Of a stretch of DNA of 64,000 bases, positions 12,250 through 25,610 are shown piece after piece. Made by a program: the position numbers and the translations under genes. Every line of letters starts with the position of its first letter. The first letter of the stretch is position 1. Source of the DNA: Phoronis australis (taxonomy: Eukaryota; Phoronida; Phoronidae). The notes beneath the pieces were generated by a model. The model saw nothing but the letters and a program-made list of their open reading frames with translations, searched no databases and was not told where the DNA came from. The stretch spans positions 1 to 64,000 of the forward strand of contig NMRA01000755.1 in assembly GCA_002633005.1 (NCBI GenBank), in the 5' to 3' direction.

Positions 12250-14090
12250 AGGTCGCAGCCATTTTATTGCAACCCATATTATCTCATAATACCAAAATGA
12301 CGCCTATAGCGGCTACAACTACAATTAAACGCAAATTGATTTCAAATGATGCTTCAAAACATGTTTAATGTCTGTTTGCAAGTAGTCTAATATCCAAACA
12401 CATCACAATGAGGAGACTGAATTTATTTATACGAACTACACACATACGAGCAATAGTGCCCAAGAACTCTTGAAAGAGTCGCTAGCCACCTGGGTCGGGT
12501 GACCAACGAGTTCTGCTCGCACCGGCCACCCGCTTACTCAGTCGCATTAATTGGCTTGCGTCTAAGAATACCCCTGCTAACTGGCGCAAAATGGGTCGAA
12601 TCCCAAAAATATGAAGGCATGTGTCACCAATAAATTTATTTCATTAAAATTCACCAAAGGAACTCCGAAAATACACAGGCAAACGTAAAATAATTATAAA
12701 CAGACTAATATCTGAACTACTTGTTGACTGGTTTGAGAAACATATGGCACAAGTGATTTCACCATAACGGAACTTTAAATTAGAATGACTGTTCTATGGT
12801 GGTGTTCCCCTCAGTGTGAACATGGCCCAGAGACATTCATGTTACAGCCACTGCAGTGAAGCAACTACTGACATCACACTGACCGACTAGATCATCATTT
12901 CTGACCTAGGTTATTTTGAATGACAGCGAAACCAAAAGCCACACAGCTTCTGCCACTTTAATGATACCTTAGTTCATAAATGTCTTACTTCTAATGTGTT
13001 GTTTTGTTTTGTTTTTCAGACAAAACGCAAACTCCTATGAGCCACCATTTCATCAGTCATCACAACTGAATTAAGTATGTGTACTCAAAGCTACGGTTTT
13101 CTTCAATTCAATGGGATACAACCACTTTATAGAAATGCATCCAATGTGTGTCTTTAGGCGCACACGCCCATAGTACTTTTTAAAAAGCACGTTCAAGTTA
13201 TGTCATGGTATGTGCATTGTTCCCTGGCTCAGAGATAGATGTACATTTCGTCTTGCATTTTATTTGCAAATGTATGCAATCTCCCTTTCTTCATGTAAAA
13301 ATCACAAAAATGTTTTGCCAGATTTGACACAAGGTGGGGTGCACTCAGAGTACATGTATAGCCTGGCATTCTAACTGCACAAAGAGCTGTACATTCACTT
13401 CCAATATTTGTATTGTTATGTAGAGATTTTGTCTAACTTGTTCAGAGAAGAATTGTCTTCTGCCATCACCCAATAAGTGGAGATTTTTGGAACACAAAAT
13501 TTTGATTTGGGATGGTGATATTGGTTGGCTTATCTTGTGATTTGTATTGGGCCCATGTAGAAGCACTTCGAACTGCAACTAAATTTATCTTGTATATTTC
13601 AATATACTGTATATATGCGGATTGTATTGTCTGGTAAGGTACAACTGTGACAATAATTGATGCAATGAAGTGAATATCATGAGTGTTATGTAACCTGCTG
13701 CTTAGCGAACCACTTGTTACTTATAAGCACTGATTAATCAGATTTTGACCAAATCATAGAAAGAATTTTAAAAATTTGACCAACTACGCAGATTTTCACG
13801 TTACAGAGATGAACTCTATATTAAAGAGTCCTTGGCCATTCAGGCTAACAAAGCTGCTCATCCACTCAATCAGCACCAGAGCTCTGTTGCATTGAATCTT
13901 TGAATCTTTGACAGTTTGCTGTGTTTGAATATACTCCTTGTTTGTTCTGTAAGTTTAGTGCTCGACACTGTTGACTGAACATTGGCTGGTTTGTTGGCTT
14001 CAGTTGATAATGCTTTAGTGATCAATGCGAAACACTGAACATGAAAATTTACGCATATCTAAATATTGGAATACTTATGTTAGATACTAC
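12250..14090. other. No gene supported
   Basis: A strong acceptor (TTTTGTTTTTCAG) at 13007-13019 precedes a short frame ending at 13073. No upstream exon was found, so a terminal exon is possible but unsupported. Confidence 0.35.
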
Positions 14091-14099
14091 TTAATTGTA

Positions 14100-14237
14100 T
14101 ATACCTCTATATATATTAGTTTTATTTATGAATTGTTTACAACCCAGATATAATGCTTCGCGGTTTCTGGGTTTGTTATTATTTCTTTGTATGTTCTGTG
14201 TATTCTTCAATAAATATATATCCCTTTAAAAAAAAAA
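14100..14237 (+). mobile_element. Possible 3' end of a non-LTR retrotransposon
   Basis: A hairpin (AACCCAGA...TCTGGGTT, 14142-14173) is followed by a T-rich stretch, AATAAA at 14209-14214 and an A-run at 14228-14237. This resembles LINE 3' tails, but a genuine gene 3' UTR is an alternative. Confidence 0.3.
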
Positions 14238-14877
14238 TTATGTAGTTGAGCTGATTTTTAAATTTCTTTCCATTTGTCACTAAATTAATCATGTTTAAGT
14301 GCACTTAAAGGTATGCATACACAGTTTCTAAACATGTAACTCTACACTGTAGCCCTGCATTAATGTATAAGTTCACATTACAGCACCACCTTGACGCAAT
14401 CATAGCATTTAAAATTATTGTGCATTGTACATAGCTGTGGGAGAAAAGGCTGTGAGTTGATTTAAATTTGTAAATTTGCGTAAATTGGTACCACGAGATG
14501 GTAGTTGATCTGATAATGTTTATTTTCAGTATATGGCTGATTTGTTAGCTGGTTTTGTCAATATTCAAACTTGCGTAACCAGCATATACTTATAGTTCTT
14601 CAACAGGTTCTCTCCTGTAAGCTATCAATAAGACTTTGAAAACACCACCTCCTTCAACTTGCCAGCAAGCTTCACTACAAAAAATTTTGAAAACAACAAT
14701 TCCTTGTGTTCCACGAATGTCTTCAATACAATTACTCAAATAATTGACATATAGGCTTATACGTACATAAAAACAGGCACGTCGACCAAAATAAATACAT
14801 AAACGGTATACTAAACCTTTGTGCGTAAAATCAGTCGTGGTGATATTCCACAGATCTGTTCTACTAATGCATAACAG

Positions 14878-17800
14878 TCATAATAATAGCTTGGACTCTC
14901 CATGGTGAGTAACAAAGAAGGAATCTTCCGGCAAATCCTTGGCTTTCAAACTCTCACGCAGCTTCCGTGGTGGCTCCAGGTAGAACTTCAAAAATAGAAT
15001 ATTTAAGACAGGTGACCAGGGCAAGTTTCAAAAATGTATTACCAAGACCACTCAGAAATTGGTGTCTGTTTGACAGCATTCTTTAAGTTTTGAAACTTCT
15101 GTCTGAAATTCATTACTAAGCAGCTTAGAGAAAAACAGCTGAGTAAAGTCCATTTAAAGACAGACATGTTTCCTTTGATAAAGTAGGATTTTTGCATTGC
15201 AAACCTTAAATCCTAATGAATTAAATTAACATGCTGAAGATGCAGACTCTTAGAGTGACACGATAACAAGTACAAAGCCATGATGTAGGAAGTGACAACA
15301 TGAAAAACTCAATCTTTCTAGCAGGATAGTAAGTAGATTCATGATAGCAACAGATGCAAACTAAACCAAAAAACAAACACTGGCTGAGAACAATTAGAAC
15401 ACGTGTCAATCAACTCACCTCACGAGCTAATGCAAATGTGCCCCAGTGGACACCTATGGACTTCTTTGCCTGAACATCCCTGTGTATGTCCACAGCTTGT
15501 TCTGGGTCCACATGCTGACACTCCATGAACCACCTGTGAACAATGGAAGAGGAAAAAAAATGGTTATCAAGCTGAACATGACAGCCAGGAATGCGTTGCT
15601 TCAAAATCATGTGTTACAATACAAAGTACACCGCCTATTGGTGCAAATATTCAAGAAAATGTTTCTGCTATCCAGATAGAGAAACCAGCTAGTAAAATAT
15701 ATCAACACACAAGACCCACACTCAACGGAATTTGGGATTACCACCCGTTACAAGAAACTGGCTTAATTTCATGTTTAACTTAAAGATGCTCAGTCCCATT
15801 AAATTGTAAAAAATGCAAATGAAGTACTGATTTACAAACAACCCTAGGTCCTCCAGTATGCTGAGAACCATCCGAGAACCATTTACCATTATAATCTCAC
15901 AAAAGTCTCATTTTGAGAGACTATTTTTATGCAAATGAATATGGTAATATTTCATCGTTACCCTAATGAAACAAGGCACAATTTTTATTATTTGTTCATT
16001 TCACTATCAAATAACGATTGCGTAATATTTGGAAAGGTCTTTATAAGTTCACACTTGTTTTATCAGCTGTAGTATTTTCTTTAAATCCGCAATTTATTTA
16101 CAAACTCTTGATTGTATTTGTACACACAGTTCTCCAACAAGTCACTCGGTGGCGCTTGCTACAAATTTAAATATTCACGGTTTTAATGAGATATGGAATA
16201 CATCCAAAGATACATATACCTGGGTTCGTAAGCTCCAATAGGAATGGCAGCTAAGTCAATGGGGCCATACATCTGACCAATCTCCTTAAACACATCACAG
16301 TATCCTGTATCTCCAGCAAAGTAGAACGTACGACTTGGACCCTTAATCACCCAGCCACTCCAAAGTGTCTGCAAATAGAATTCACTATTTAATCACGACA
16401 GTCAAACTACAAACTGTAAGCACAGGACAATTCACTATCTAACCACGATAGTCAATCTACACAGCACAATTCCAACTGATACTATTTAAGCAAAGTGATG
16501 AACCGGGTTTTGTCACTTATAATGAAACAAAGACCAAGAAGATTAACTGAATATAAGTTGGGAGAATATTGAATTCCTCATATGATGACAAAGATTACCC
16601 TAACCAGATTCTATTGCTATTAGTAATTTATAAGTTGAAAGGGTAGTGAGGCCTAGGTGGCTGCTTCCTTTACCCAAGGTCATGGACTCGCGTCCCACTA
16701 GGGCACACTGCTAGACCCTTGAGTGAGGTCTCTAGCTCCTAAGCCCGGTTTAAACTATATGCTATTAAAGCGAGCAAATGGTTCCAGGTGATCAGTGCAA
16801 TGGGCCCCCATGAGGCGAACATGTGGTAACATCTGGTACAAGGTGTACCAAACAGCCTACAATTATTTTTTAATAATTTATAACGTGTGTCTCATTGCAC
16901 GTACCTTGCAGATGTCATGTACACCACGGTTCGACCAGTGTTGGCATGGGACACACACAAACTCTATACCAGTGCGGTCGTGTAGTTCCTCCTTCTGCCA
17001 CCAGTCCAGCTCCACCACATTCTTACATCCACTTTTCGTCAACCAATCTTTTAAGCCGAAGGGCACAAACCATCGGAGGTCTCCACCAAAACGCTTGTTT
17101 AAAGCCACAACTGTGTTGTAGTCTAAGTGGTCATAATGACTATGACTAATGACAACCGCATTAATCTCAGGCAGTTCTTCAACTGAGCAAGGTGGGTCAC
17201 GGAACCGCTTGGGGCCAAACATCTGCGACATAGAGCAGCGTTGGCTGAAAATTGGATCAGTGAGGACAGACACGCCATCAAACTGGACGAGAACGGTGGC
17301 ATGCCCTATCCATGTTACCCTTATTCCAGACTCGGGAATCTTCTTCACTTCTTCAACATCTAGTTTCACCACTGGCAACTTCTCATCAAGTTCCTTCAAG
17401 AGACAATGATCAGAATTACTCACGAAAAAAAATTAACTATTGAAAAAGACATGCACCTGCTGGTAATCAGGTTTTTGTATTTAGTGGTGCGGAAGTTAGA
17501 GTTGTTACTGATTTCCTGGTGCATTTTTAATGAACGACAAGTGAGTGAAAGTCATAAATTAAACAAAAACCTGCATTAGCATGCTAAAAATGCATCCCAT
17601 GACCTAAAAAATTTGAGAATGAACAATCTACATGATAATGCCAAACAGAAAAGATTAGCTCAAAAATCGCTTTTCCAAGCAATGACCTTTGATCCTTGAA
17701 ATGGCTTCTGCAGACCCCATCGGAATTGCAAATTAATGCACTTATATGCAGTGGCATAATACAAACGTTTGAAGAGCTTATAACTAGTCAGTGAAATAAA

Positions 17801-18863
17801 GACACACTGTAACGAAATGTTTGTGGCCCATTGTGGATGAGAACAACATGGTCAATGATATTTAGTTAATGATAGTTTGACCACTGAAAATGTGAGTAGC
17901 CCCCGGAACGCAAAACAAGAGCAATGTGGAGTGTTGATATGCACCAACAGTGTGCATCGCATACAGCGCAGATACAAGAGGTGGTCATTATTTTAAACAG
18001 GACCGCTACACCCAGCAATCCTAGTATTTACTTAACATTACCCTCTAAGGAATGCAAAGCAAGTCAGAAATGCTCTTGTTAATAGGAACACACCTGCCAC
18101 CTTTCATAATACCTCAAGCAGTTTGGAGGTTAGGGAGGAAGACAACAAAGATCAAATGGAGTTTTGATTGGATGCATGGTAATGTTACAGACACTCAATA
18201 GATGGCATGCCAAGACAGAAAACAAGAAATGTAACATCTTATGTCTTGATTGGAGAAAGACAAAGTGTTAGTACAGCAGTTAGAAACAAGTAACTAGCCT
18301 ATCCTGATTCAAAACTTGGGTTAGATGCTGGCTTGAAAAAATGTAACATTCAAAACTTTTCTAGTTAAAATATTTAGGTGATCGTAAGACAAGGTTTGAC
18401 CAAGAATGCTTCGGAATATATAATTATCCATTTTAACTGACATCACTACTGGAATGTGCAATTTGCTCAGCCTATACAAAACATATGGCATCAAGCTGAA
18501 GGCAGTGGTGTGAGAACCACAAACACAATGCAACAAACGGACAAAACTGTGAGTGTTCAGACCTCGTTATTTTTTCATGTCTCAATTTACATACAGTATT
18601 TGTAGCTATGTGATATGGCAACATCGTAACAGTCAGATCCAAGTATGCATGATATACTGTACCTGTTTACTACTGGGTAAATTGGTGTTATTCTTCACTG
18701 TCGTCGCAAATTTTATTAAATCCGAGAAGGCAGGAAGATGAAATGACGTCCACGGATTCTCAAAGCGGCCATTCTTATAAACTGACTTTGTGAGATTTAC
18801 AGAGTCCTCGGTACTGTCACCCATGTCACTGGAAACACATGCGGTGGTGCCACCTGTGGCCAT
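14878..18863 (-). CDS. NAPEPLD: N-acyl-phosphatidylethanolamine phospholipase D (NAPE-PLD), five coding exons, complete
   Basis: Metallo-beta-lactamase-fold zinc phosphodiesterase that cleaves N-acyl-phosphatidylethanolamines to N-acylethanolamines (such as anandamide) and phosphatidic acid at intracellular membranes. Coding exons in transcription order: 18863-18663, 17393-16905, 16368-16220, 15533-15419, 14985-14878. All have GT/AG borders and consistent phases, giving 353 residues (human 393). Visible zinc-site residues: HSHYDH with H151, H153, D155, H156; H219 in QHW; D250 in AGDTGY; H309 in IHWGTF. Other family motifs are GRFENPW near residue 40, [28 protein letters not shown] and the C-terminal HGES. 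The ATG at 18863 is the first in frame; a probable 3' splice site at 18876/18877 makes the bases just upstream 5' UTR. The N-terminus is shorter than in vertebrates, as expected for a variable region. A possible AATAAA lies at 14524-14519. Confidence 0.95.
16640..16760 (+). mobile_element. Decayed tRNA-like SINE in a NAPE-PLD intron
   Basis: GAGGCCTAGGTGGCTGCTTCC resembles an A box and GGTCATGGACTCGCGTCCC a B box, about 30 bases apart. It is too degenerate to be certain. Confidence 0.25.
17916..18082. mobile_element. Short inverted-repeat element in a NAPE-PLD intron
   Basis: Begins ACAAGAGCAATGTGGAG and ends TGCTCTTGTT, giving inverted 9-base ends about 165 bases apart. The left end matches the start of the array at 9522. 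Confidence 0.55.
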
Positions 18864-18876
18864 CAAGGAAAGTGTT
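18864..18876 (-). other. 5' UTR segment of the NAPE-PLD start exon with its 3' splice site
   Basis: On the minus strand a CTACTTGCAG acceptor directly precedes 13 untranslated bases and then the ATG at 18863. Upstream noncoding exons are therefore likely, but I could not place them. The nearest upstream coding exon (19386-19484) belongs to a different reading frame that ends in a stop. Confidence 0.45.
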
Positions 18877-19385
18877 CTGCAAGTAGATCAAGAAACAGGG
18901 ATTTTACACCCACACAGCACACACAGGTCACAAATTTTTGTTCAACAGGTCACAAGCTAGTCAGCGAGCGGTTTATGAATGGTCAGAAAAATAGCTGACT
19001 GGTCCGCTAATTTTTAACGGAGTGGAAGTGGACTGCACAGCTAACAACAGCTGCTTCGACTTCAATTCCAGTACCTACATGTATATTATTTCCTTGTCGN
19101 TATTATCCCTTGCAAGCCATGTCCAGTGCTTTTTGAACCCACAAGAAAAAAATAAAGGAACTAAAACAGTACGAGAGGCCAGTATAGCACAGACGACAGT
19201 GGTTTAGACAATGTTGGACAGACTATGAGCAAAGCATTTGCTCTTGGTACTCAGGCCTAACATGAAAGCATGAAAGGGTTTGGATATGGTGTGAATGTGA
19301 CCAGCATCGGTGGGATCACCCTTGTTAAAAAATGCAGATTCAGAATGCAATAAGTGCATGTAGGTAAAGTGATGAAACACGTTCA

Positions 19386-21820
19386 TTAGACTGTATACAT
19401 CATAATTGGAAGTTCTTGTACACAGTCAACGATTTCTGTCCCATCCTCTCCCGTCATCAGGTGTTTGACAATGGCCTCTGAAGGCTGAAAATGTTAACTA
19501 GGTAGTACTACGTAAATCGTTGACCATGTACTTAGAACTTTATTCCAAGGAATTACTTGCTAGTTTGATAGTAAAGCAAAACATATTTTATTTGAAACAT
19601 GTTTATAAACTGACAACATGTAAAAATGAAAATCTGAATCAAGAATTTATCACAGCTTACCGTGTATTTCCCTTCAAAATAGTCAGGAACTCCTTCAGCA
19701 ATAGTATGAATTTCTTCATATGCTGCCGCTTGCAAGAGTGCCAGTCTACAAAACAATAAAAAATAATACAGGTGAAAATTGGATCAAGACATCGGACCAA
19801 ACGCAATGTGGAAAAAATATTAATATTAATAAGTTAAAGACCCCTGCAACTATTGCAAGGAAAAAGCTAGAAAAGTTGAGTTCCAGTCGTAAGCTCACTA
19901 CAAGCGAATCTTTGTTTCAATCTAAAAGTGCCGATTCTCTAAAAGGGTGACGTACTCCTGGACCAATTTTTGAGCAGCACACCAGGTAAGGTCAAGTATC
20001 ACTATACCCTCTGGAAATGAACTATATTGGGAAATAGGATCAAGGTATCAAAGGTACACATGAAAAGATTATTGTCAGGGAACCATCAGCGAAAACCTTG
20101 ACACATCACGCAGGTCCAGCATCCACCATCAAAAAATCTTAATGCAAATGTTTAAATAAAACACAAGTAGTTCCCTTTTTTTCGATGTCTAATAAGCGGC
20201 GGAGCGCAATACACTTTAAGCATCATGGTGCTCACTGCTAATTAGGTCATGTCGAAATCGTACACTCATCTCATTAGGAATGCTAATTTGCAGTATTCAA
20301 AAATCTAAAGGGTTCCATCACAAAACATGAACCAAACATATTTATAAAAGGAGCAGCTCACTAATTCGAAGGTGCACTAGGGCGAAGGTGTACTATTAAG
20401 GTGGAACCGGGCCATTGAGCATTCATGGAATTTTTGTCGGCATTCTTTGAAACTCACTGATACCTCATTGTAGCACGACAAGTGTAGCGCTGCACTTGAA
20501 TCGCATTGGTTTTTAAAATAGTGCAATGTATCCACTCAAGACATGCTTTGAAGTCCAACTCCACAGACGCAGGAGACCCAGTAAAATATAAGTTAGTACC
20601 CGGCGGAGGGTTGTTTTCGATAGGGCCTCCTGGGTCCTGAGCCGCAGCAAACAACCGAAGTATTGAGGGTTATTGCACGAAAATACACCCAGGTCCATAA
20701 ACCTATACCTATACCTACTGCTATGTAACTCTTTTTAAAGATGGCGCTGCAATGGCTGCATGGTTCTTTAAGAACAGAGATCATAAAAAACTTAATCCTG
20801 GTGAAAATTGATGATGATCCTCAGAGGGTTGAAGTCCGCTAAGACAAACACACTTCAGTCCAGCTGCTCAGACTGCTTGGTCACCTGTGCATGACACCAG
20901 GGGGGGGGCATTACACCCTAGACCCCCCTCAAAGTCTATCACTGAAACTATAGGTGCCTGTTAATTGTTGGCAATCCAGCCATTGGCCTTCCATTGTGTT
21001 GGCAGGTATGGCAGGTAATGATGTACTAGTAATTAACTTGCAATTCAGTTGACAAATTTAATCGGGTTTTGGCTTGAATTTTCAGCTGGACAACATTTAG
21101 TCACAGACCCCCCAAGAGCTTTAACTACAAAACAACGGGACTGTATGAGTCACATAGCCTGCCTGAACGGGATGCCACAGAGAGCCACTTAAGAACCGTC
21201 AGCGTAATTTTGGCCTATGAAACGTTACGTGTTTTTCACACTCGTGAAACGCGATTTCTATCACACTGTGAACACGATTTCGTACCTTAAGCCTAGGCCT
21301 CTAACTTAGGAATCGAGTATCTATGTTATAGCTAAAGTGAACGTGCCGCGGTCTGTCGTGAGTCAACCGTTACGTTACGCCGCCGACGCCCGTAAAGTTT
21401 AACGCCCCTATCTAGACTTATAGGCGTCCTCAGCTTCTGATCGTCCCAAATACACTACTATAGTATATTGGGGAAAACCAGAAGCTGGGGATGCCTGTGA
21501 CCTCTATAAACCCTATAAAAAGTTCTAAAACAGCCTTCATTTACTGACAAACAGCAATTGTTTCTGTTCTTAGTACTACGTAAGCTAAGCATGGCTAGAA
21601 ATCGAGCCTAGGCTAATGTTATTGATTGTCATTTATTTATAATTACCGTCTGTGATGGAGACAGCGGACGATTACTGTGTTTGCAACACCGTCCGTGAGG
21701 GTGTTAGTCAAAGTTGGTTGACCATCTTCTTATTGAAACTAGGCAATTAAAACCGGCTTACTGACCTGTACTGCAGTGGTTTCGATCACTTCATCGTAGT
21801 TTTCGACACCTATCGGAGAA
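19386..21820 (-). CDS. Unrecognised protein, last four coding exons (5' end not found)
   Basis: Four minus-strand exons fit together with consensus GT/AG borders and matching phases: 21820-21766, 20636-20458, 19745-19661 and 19484-19386, the last ending in TAA TGA. The joined reading frame is about 138 residues. It contains the segments SPIGVENYDEVIETTAVQ, then DPGGPIENNPPPG, a middle part rich in Cys, Trp and Leu (FKACLEWIHC), QLALLQAAAYEEIHTIAEG, VPDYFEGKY, and a C-terminus ending PIMMYTV. The junctions are phase 0, phase 2/1 and phase 0. No signal peptide or membrane segment is visible in this part. I do not recognise the family. The gene lies about 510 bases upstream of the NAPE-PLD start exon on the same strand. 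The 5' part must lie above 21820, where I could not identify an initiating exon. Confidence 0.65.
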
Positions 21821-22049
21821 CTAGTAAACCAATACCATTGGGAAAATAAGGATCAATCAGCGACCTCAGAAAGTGCTGAATCACGATGACAAAAAATGAC
21901 GGCACAGTCTAAGAATGTATTTGGTTGGACGACTTCGGATTGGAACTGTTTATAGCCTAGGACCTGGTTCCTCACCCTGAAGATAGGGCGGAGGCGACGA
22001 GTGTCGGTTTCTCGCCTACGGCGTGGCAGCCTTGTTTTTGTGACTGAAG

Positions 22050-22181
22050 ATGGCGCTTATCGTTTTACCATATCAAAGACGTTCAAGACTATTCACAAAT
22101 GCCGCCGCCATCAGCGTCACGGACCGTGGCTTTACCTCAACGGGCGTGTGTGCGCCGACGAAGTACACGAGGCGTTGACTC
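22050..22181 (+). CDS. Possible small ORF or first exon in a GC-rich block
   Basis: An ATG in a good context (GAAGATGG) opens a 43-codon frame starting MALIVLPYQRRSRLFTNAAA, rich in Arg/Ala/Ser like a mitochondrial targeting sequence. It lies in a CpG-rich stretch upstream of the minus-strand genes, where a divergent promoter would be plausible. No downstream exon was found. Confidence 0.2.
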
Positions 22182-22789
22182 TGGCCGATTTCAGTCTGTC
22201 AGTTGTGAAGTGTGTTTGCTTAGAATATTGAAAACAAAAAAGCATGAGCAGGCCATGGAAAATAGGCTACACATGCGTGAGTTCACTTAAAATGTGCGGC
22301 AAATGGTCACAATTTACTAGCGAAGCAGAAGAGGTTATTATGTTGCTTTGATGCCTGATACTACAAGATAATGTCACCCTTGTTCTTTTAAACACACCAA
22401 TCTAAGTTACATGTAGAGATTATCTGACTGAACCTTACAGTAAGACAATGCGTTAGCGTTGCTGTACGCCGGACATTTCGAGCGGAGTGGAGTGGTAATA
22501 TTTTGTATTCCAGTAAAAGATATTAATTGAAGAAAAATTGCTGACTTTGAGTCCGAGCAGCTGCGGCTCACCCTAGTGACATCTGGCCTTAGCATCATCA
22601 CATGATACTTATATTATAATATCATCACTATTCTATTTTAACAGTTTCATGTAATCTAATATCACATTTAGGGGACAAAACCACTTGTTTTACCGAAATA
22701 GACCCAGCGTGAAGCGTCAATTGAAAAAAAAATGTTTTTGGCACTGTTTAGTGTTTTCGTAAATAGGCATACATCATAGTGTACGCGAC

Positions 22790-23073
22790 TCGTGCATGCA
22801 TCCAAGCGGGGGGGGGGGGGGCTCGGGGGAATCGAAGGAACCCCCGGCTACCCCCCAATATGGCGAAGTGTACAAAAAGGTCCGCCTCAGAGGAACAAAG
22901 ACTCAGAAAAAAGGAGAACACGAGACAAAGGTCCACTAAAATGCAGGAACTACCAGAATTCGGCGAATGCACAATTCATAGCTCTGATCAAACGTACCCC
23001 GTGAATCTTAATCAGTGAAGAGGTACTCGTTCTCAATTAAGCCCTCCCCCATTTTAGGGTGCGTGCGCGCATG
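22790..23073. mobile_element. MITE family A, copy 2
   Basis: Ends near GCATGCATCCAAGC and GGGTGCGTGCGCGCATG. The interior shares GGCGAAGTG, ACGAGACAAAGGTCCACTAA and ACTACCAGAATTCG with the copy at 59482. It includes a G-run of about 14. Confidence 0.75.
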
Positions 23074-23079
23074 CGACTG

Positions 23080-24480
23080 ACTGAGACTGCGAATGTAAAT
23101 GCTTGAAATTAGCGTTCCTAGGGTAACTGTATGAGTAAACTGAACTGACTGTTTTGATTATTTTATCAGAAACGTGTCACGCATGATCAATTTCACAGTT
23201 GGATTAATGAAATACTTTATGTTATACCGCTGCAGGTAAGTAGTTGTTGTGTTTACCAGCTACGCTAGATCTTACCAACATTGCACTTTAAAAAGCCAGT
23301 GTGCGTATCATTGCAAAAACATTAGAAACTAGACGCTTGTCACGGCACCCTGTCTTTCGTCAATAGATTTGAATAATTCCCGTTGTCGTCAAGAGGCCTG
23401 TTTATAAAATAATCTGATATGCATGGCGTATATGTCCCTATTGTGTGGAGAAGCTATAGCAACCACCGCGCTGGAGATGGTTTCACGGCAATATGACACC
23501 GGCTAAAAAAATTTTTCGTGGTCCTAACGCATTAATTTTTATCGCATTTCTCCCCGTAAAGTTTATTATGAGGAATTCAATTTCAGAAGCCAAAAGTTAA
23601 AAAATAATCAGTTTTAGTTCACGACATATCAATTTATTTTAGCCAGTGTTTTATTGCTCTGAAGTCGTTCATGCGGTATCTGCTTCATTTTAGATCAGAT
23701 TCCGTGATAAACAGGCCACTTGACGACAGTGGGAATGGTACACATCTATTGAAGATGTACAAGGTGTGAAAGGGTCCGACTTACCAGTAGCCGGATTTGT
23801 CTGGGTGTGTAAACAAGGCACCATGTGTGATTAATTTTAAATGGACTTAGTCTACATTGATCCACCATCCACGGTTTTGAACAAATGAACATGCCCAATG
23901 TAAACGTAAAATTGCTTCTAGCATTTGGTCACCGAAAGAGCACTAAGGTGACAGTGAACACCAACTTTATGCAAATGGGAGGTGTACCAATTAATCTATA
24001 AGTAATACGATATTTAATCTACCCGAGTCTAACATCACTGGTTGTAAAGCAGCTACTTATACAATGACAATTTTCCAGGATTGTTAAACATCAACGAAGT
24101 TATCTCCCTCGCGCCCTGTGATTCGGCAACTGATTTGACATGTAATTTAGGTGTGAATAATTGATACATTTTACCTGTCCCTTCATTTCCACAAAATATA
24201 CGGACTTCAAAAATAAACACCGGGGACACTGCAATGTCTGCAGTGCACTTGTCTCACAGGTGGTTTCAATACTGAAATACGGAATTCGAATTCCATAGGA
24301 ATGTATAATACATGTACGTGGGTGGAAATGAAAGCATGCACAAAAAGGGTTATCTTCATTAAAATGCAAACTTTATGGGAATCAGTAAAATTTTAATAAC
24401 AGTATCAGATACTCTTCTGATACCAGTCTTTCCGAAACACGTGAATTTTATCAAAACAAATTCTTGGATTGTGTCATAGC
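23080..24480. other. No gene seen
   Basis: Only short frames, none with a domain or coherent splice sites. Confidence 0.45.
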
Positions 24481-24494
24481 GGACGATGCACTGG

Positions 24495-24700
24495 CCCATG
24501 CCAAATGATGTCGTATGGATTTCGCAAGCTAAATTTAACTTGCGAGATCCATGCGACGGGCGTAAGCGCGTCGCATGGTTATCGCCTATGGGACGCTACC
24601 ATTGTTTTCCTTTGCTGCGTCTTTGTTTGGATATAACAATACAGGTCGCACGGATATCGTACCTTGGGCGCCCATTAGCCGGTTACCGATAAATGCTTAC
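24495..24700 (+). repeat. Interspersed repeat family E, copy 1
   Basis: Shares CGCGTCGCATGGTTAT, ATGGGACGCTA and ATATCGTACCTTGGGCG with 51889-52100 on the opposite strand, in the same order over about 200 bases. Confidence 0.8.
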
Positions 24701-25149
24701 CATTTTCTTTATTATAAAGAACGAAAAACAAAAATTTAATATATAAAACAGAATAGCCTTATCTGAACATTTTTGGGACTTTTCTGTAAACAAATCATTA
24801 AAAGGAACGAAAATGTGATATTTTTATGTCCAATAAGAGAGCATGTCTTATTTACCCAAAGGATTTGAAATTTGAAATCTGGGCCTTCTGTATTTACCCC
24901 AGAATCTTGAGGCAGGTGCCCGGCCCCGACAAATTGATTTCATATTGAGAACACCCACGTCAAGTGTCCGGTTCGGGAGTGTCCTGAAAATTGACTGAAA
25001 AACTAATTCAAAGACATGTGAACTGGGTACTTGACTTCGAACCTATCCACTCACAAATCCTTAATTTATCGCCGTTAGAACACTTTTGTATAGAGGGTTA
25101 GGTGGTGACTTTAAAGAGCTTTTCGAATCATTTATATTCCTCATCATGC

Positions 25150-25425
25150 CTTTTATGTCGAATTCTTATCACAGATGCCAGATGCCAACAAAAATCCAAG
25201 GTGTCGAGAGATATCCCTGTTTGCAACAACGACAGAATTGAAAGCTTTTTTAAAATCAATGAAATGTAGAAGACTGGGAATACTTTTGACTTGAGTATAT
25301 TTTAAGGCATCATAAATCACCCTAGTACTTTACAGAATGAAATAACCGGGGAGAAATCCAGCTTGATGGGAATTAATTAATTTAGTAAGTCAGATTTTAC
25401 CCTTTGGGCAATACGCAAAGTTAAT
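25150..25425 (-). pseudogene. LINE reverse-transcriptase fragment
   Basis: Minus-strand translation, with frameshifts and stops, gives LRIAQRVK, INSHQAGFLPGY, TRVIYDALKYTQ and LLHFIDFKKAFNSV. This is the QAGF...FDFxKAFDSV block of non-LTR reverse transcriptases. It ends about 190 bases before the PAN-LamG TATA box. Confidence 0.8.
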
Positions 25426-25610
25426 AATTTATTGGAGAGATGACAATCAGTCGTAAAGAGAATATAGGTAGCAATAAATTTAGCTTGGGATACAATTGTG
25501 TTTGCCGCTAATACAGTAAAACGCACCGCAAACAGAAGACGTTTCTATGGGAACAAAGTAAAACGGGAAGCGCGCGAAAGACGTTTGAGAATAAATTTAT
25601 GACACTGACG

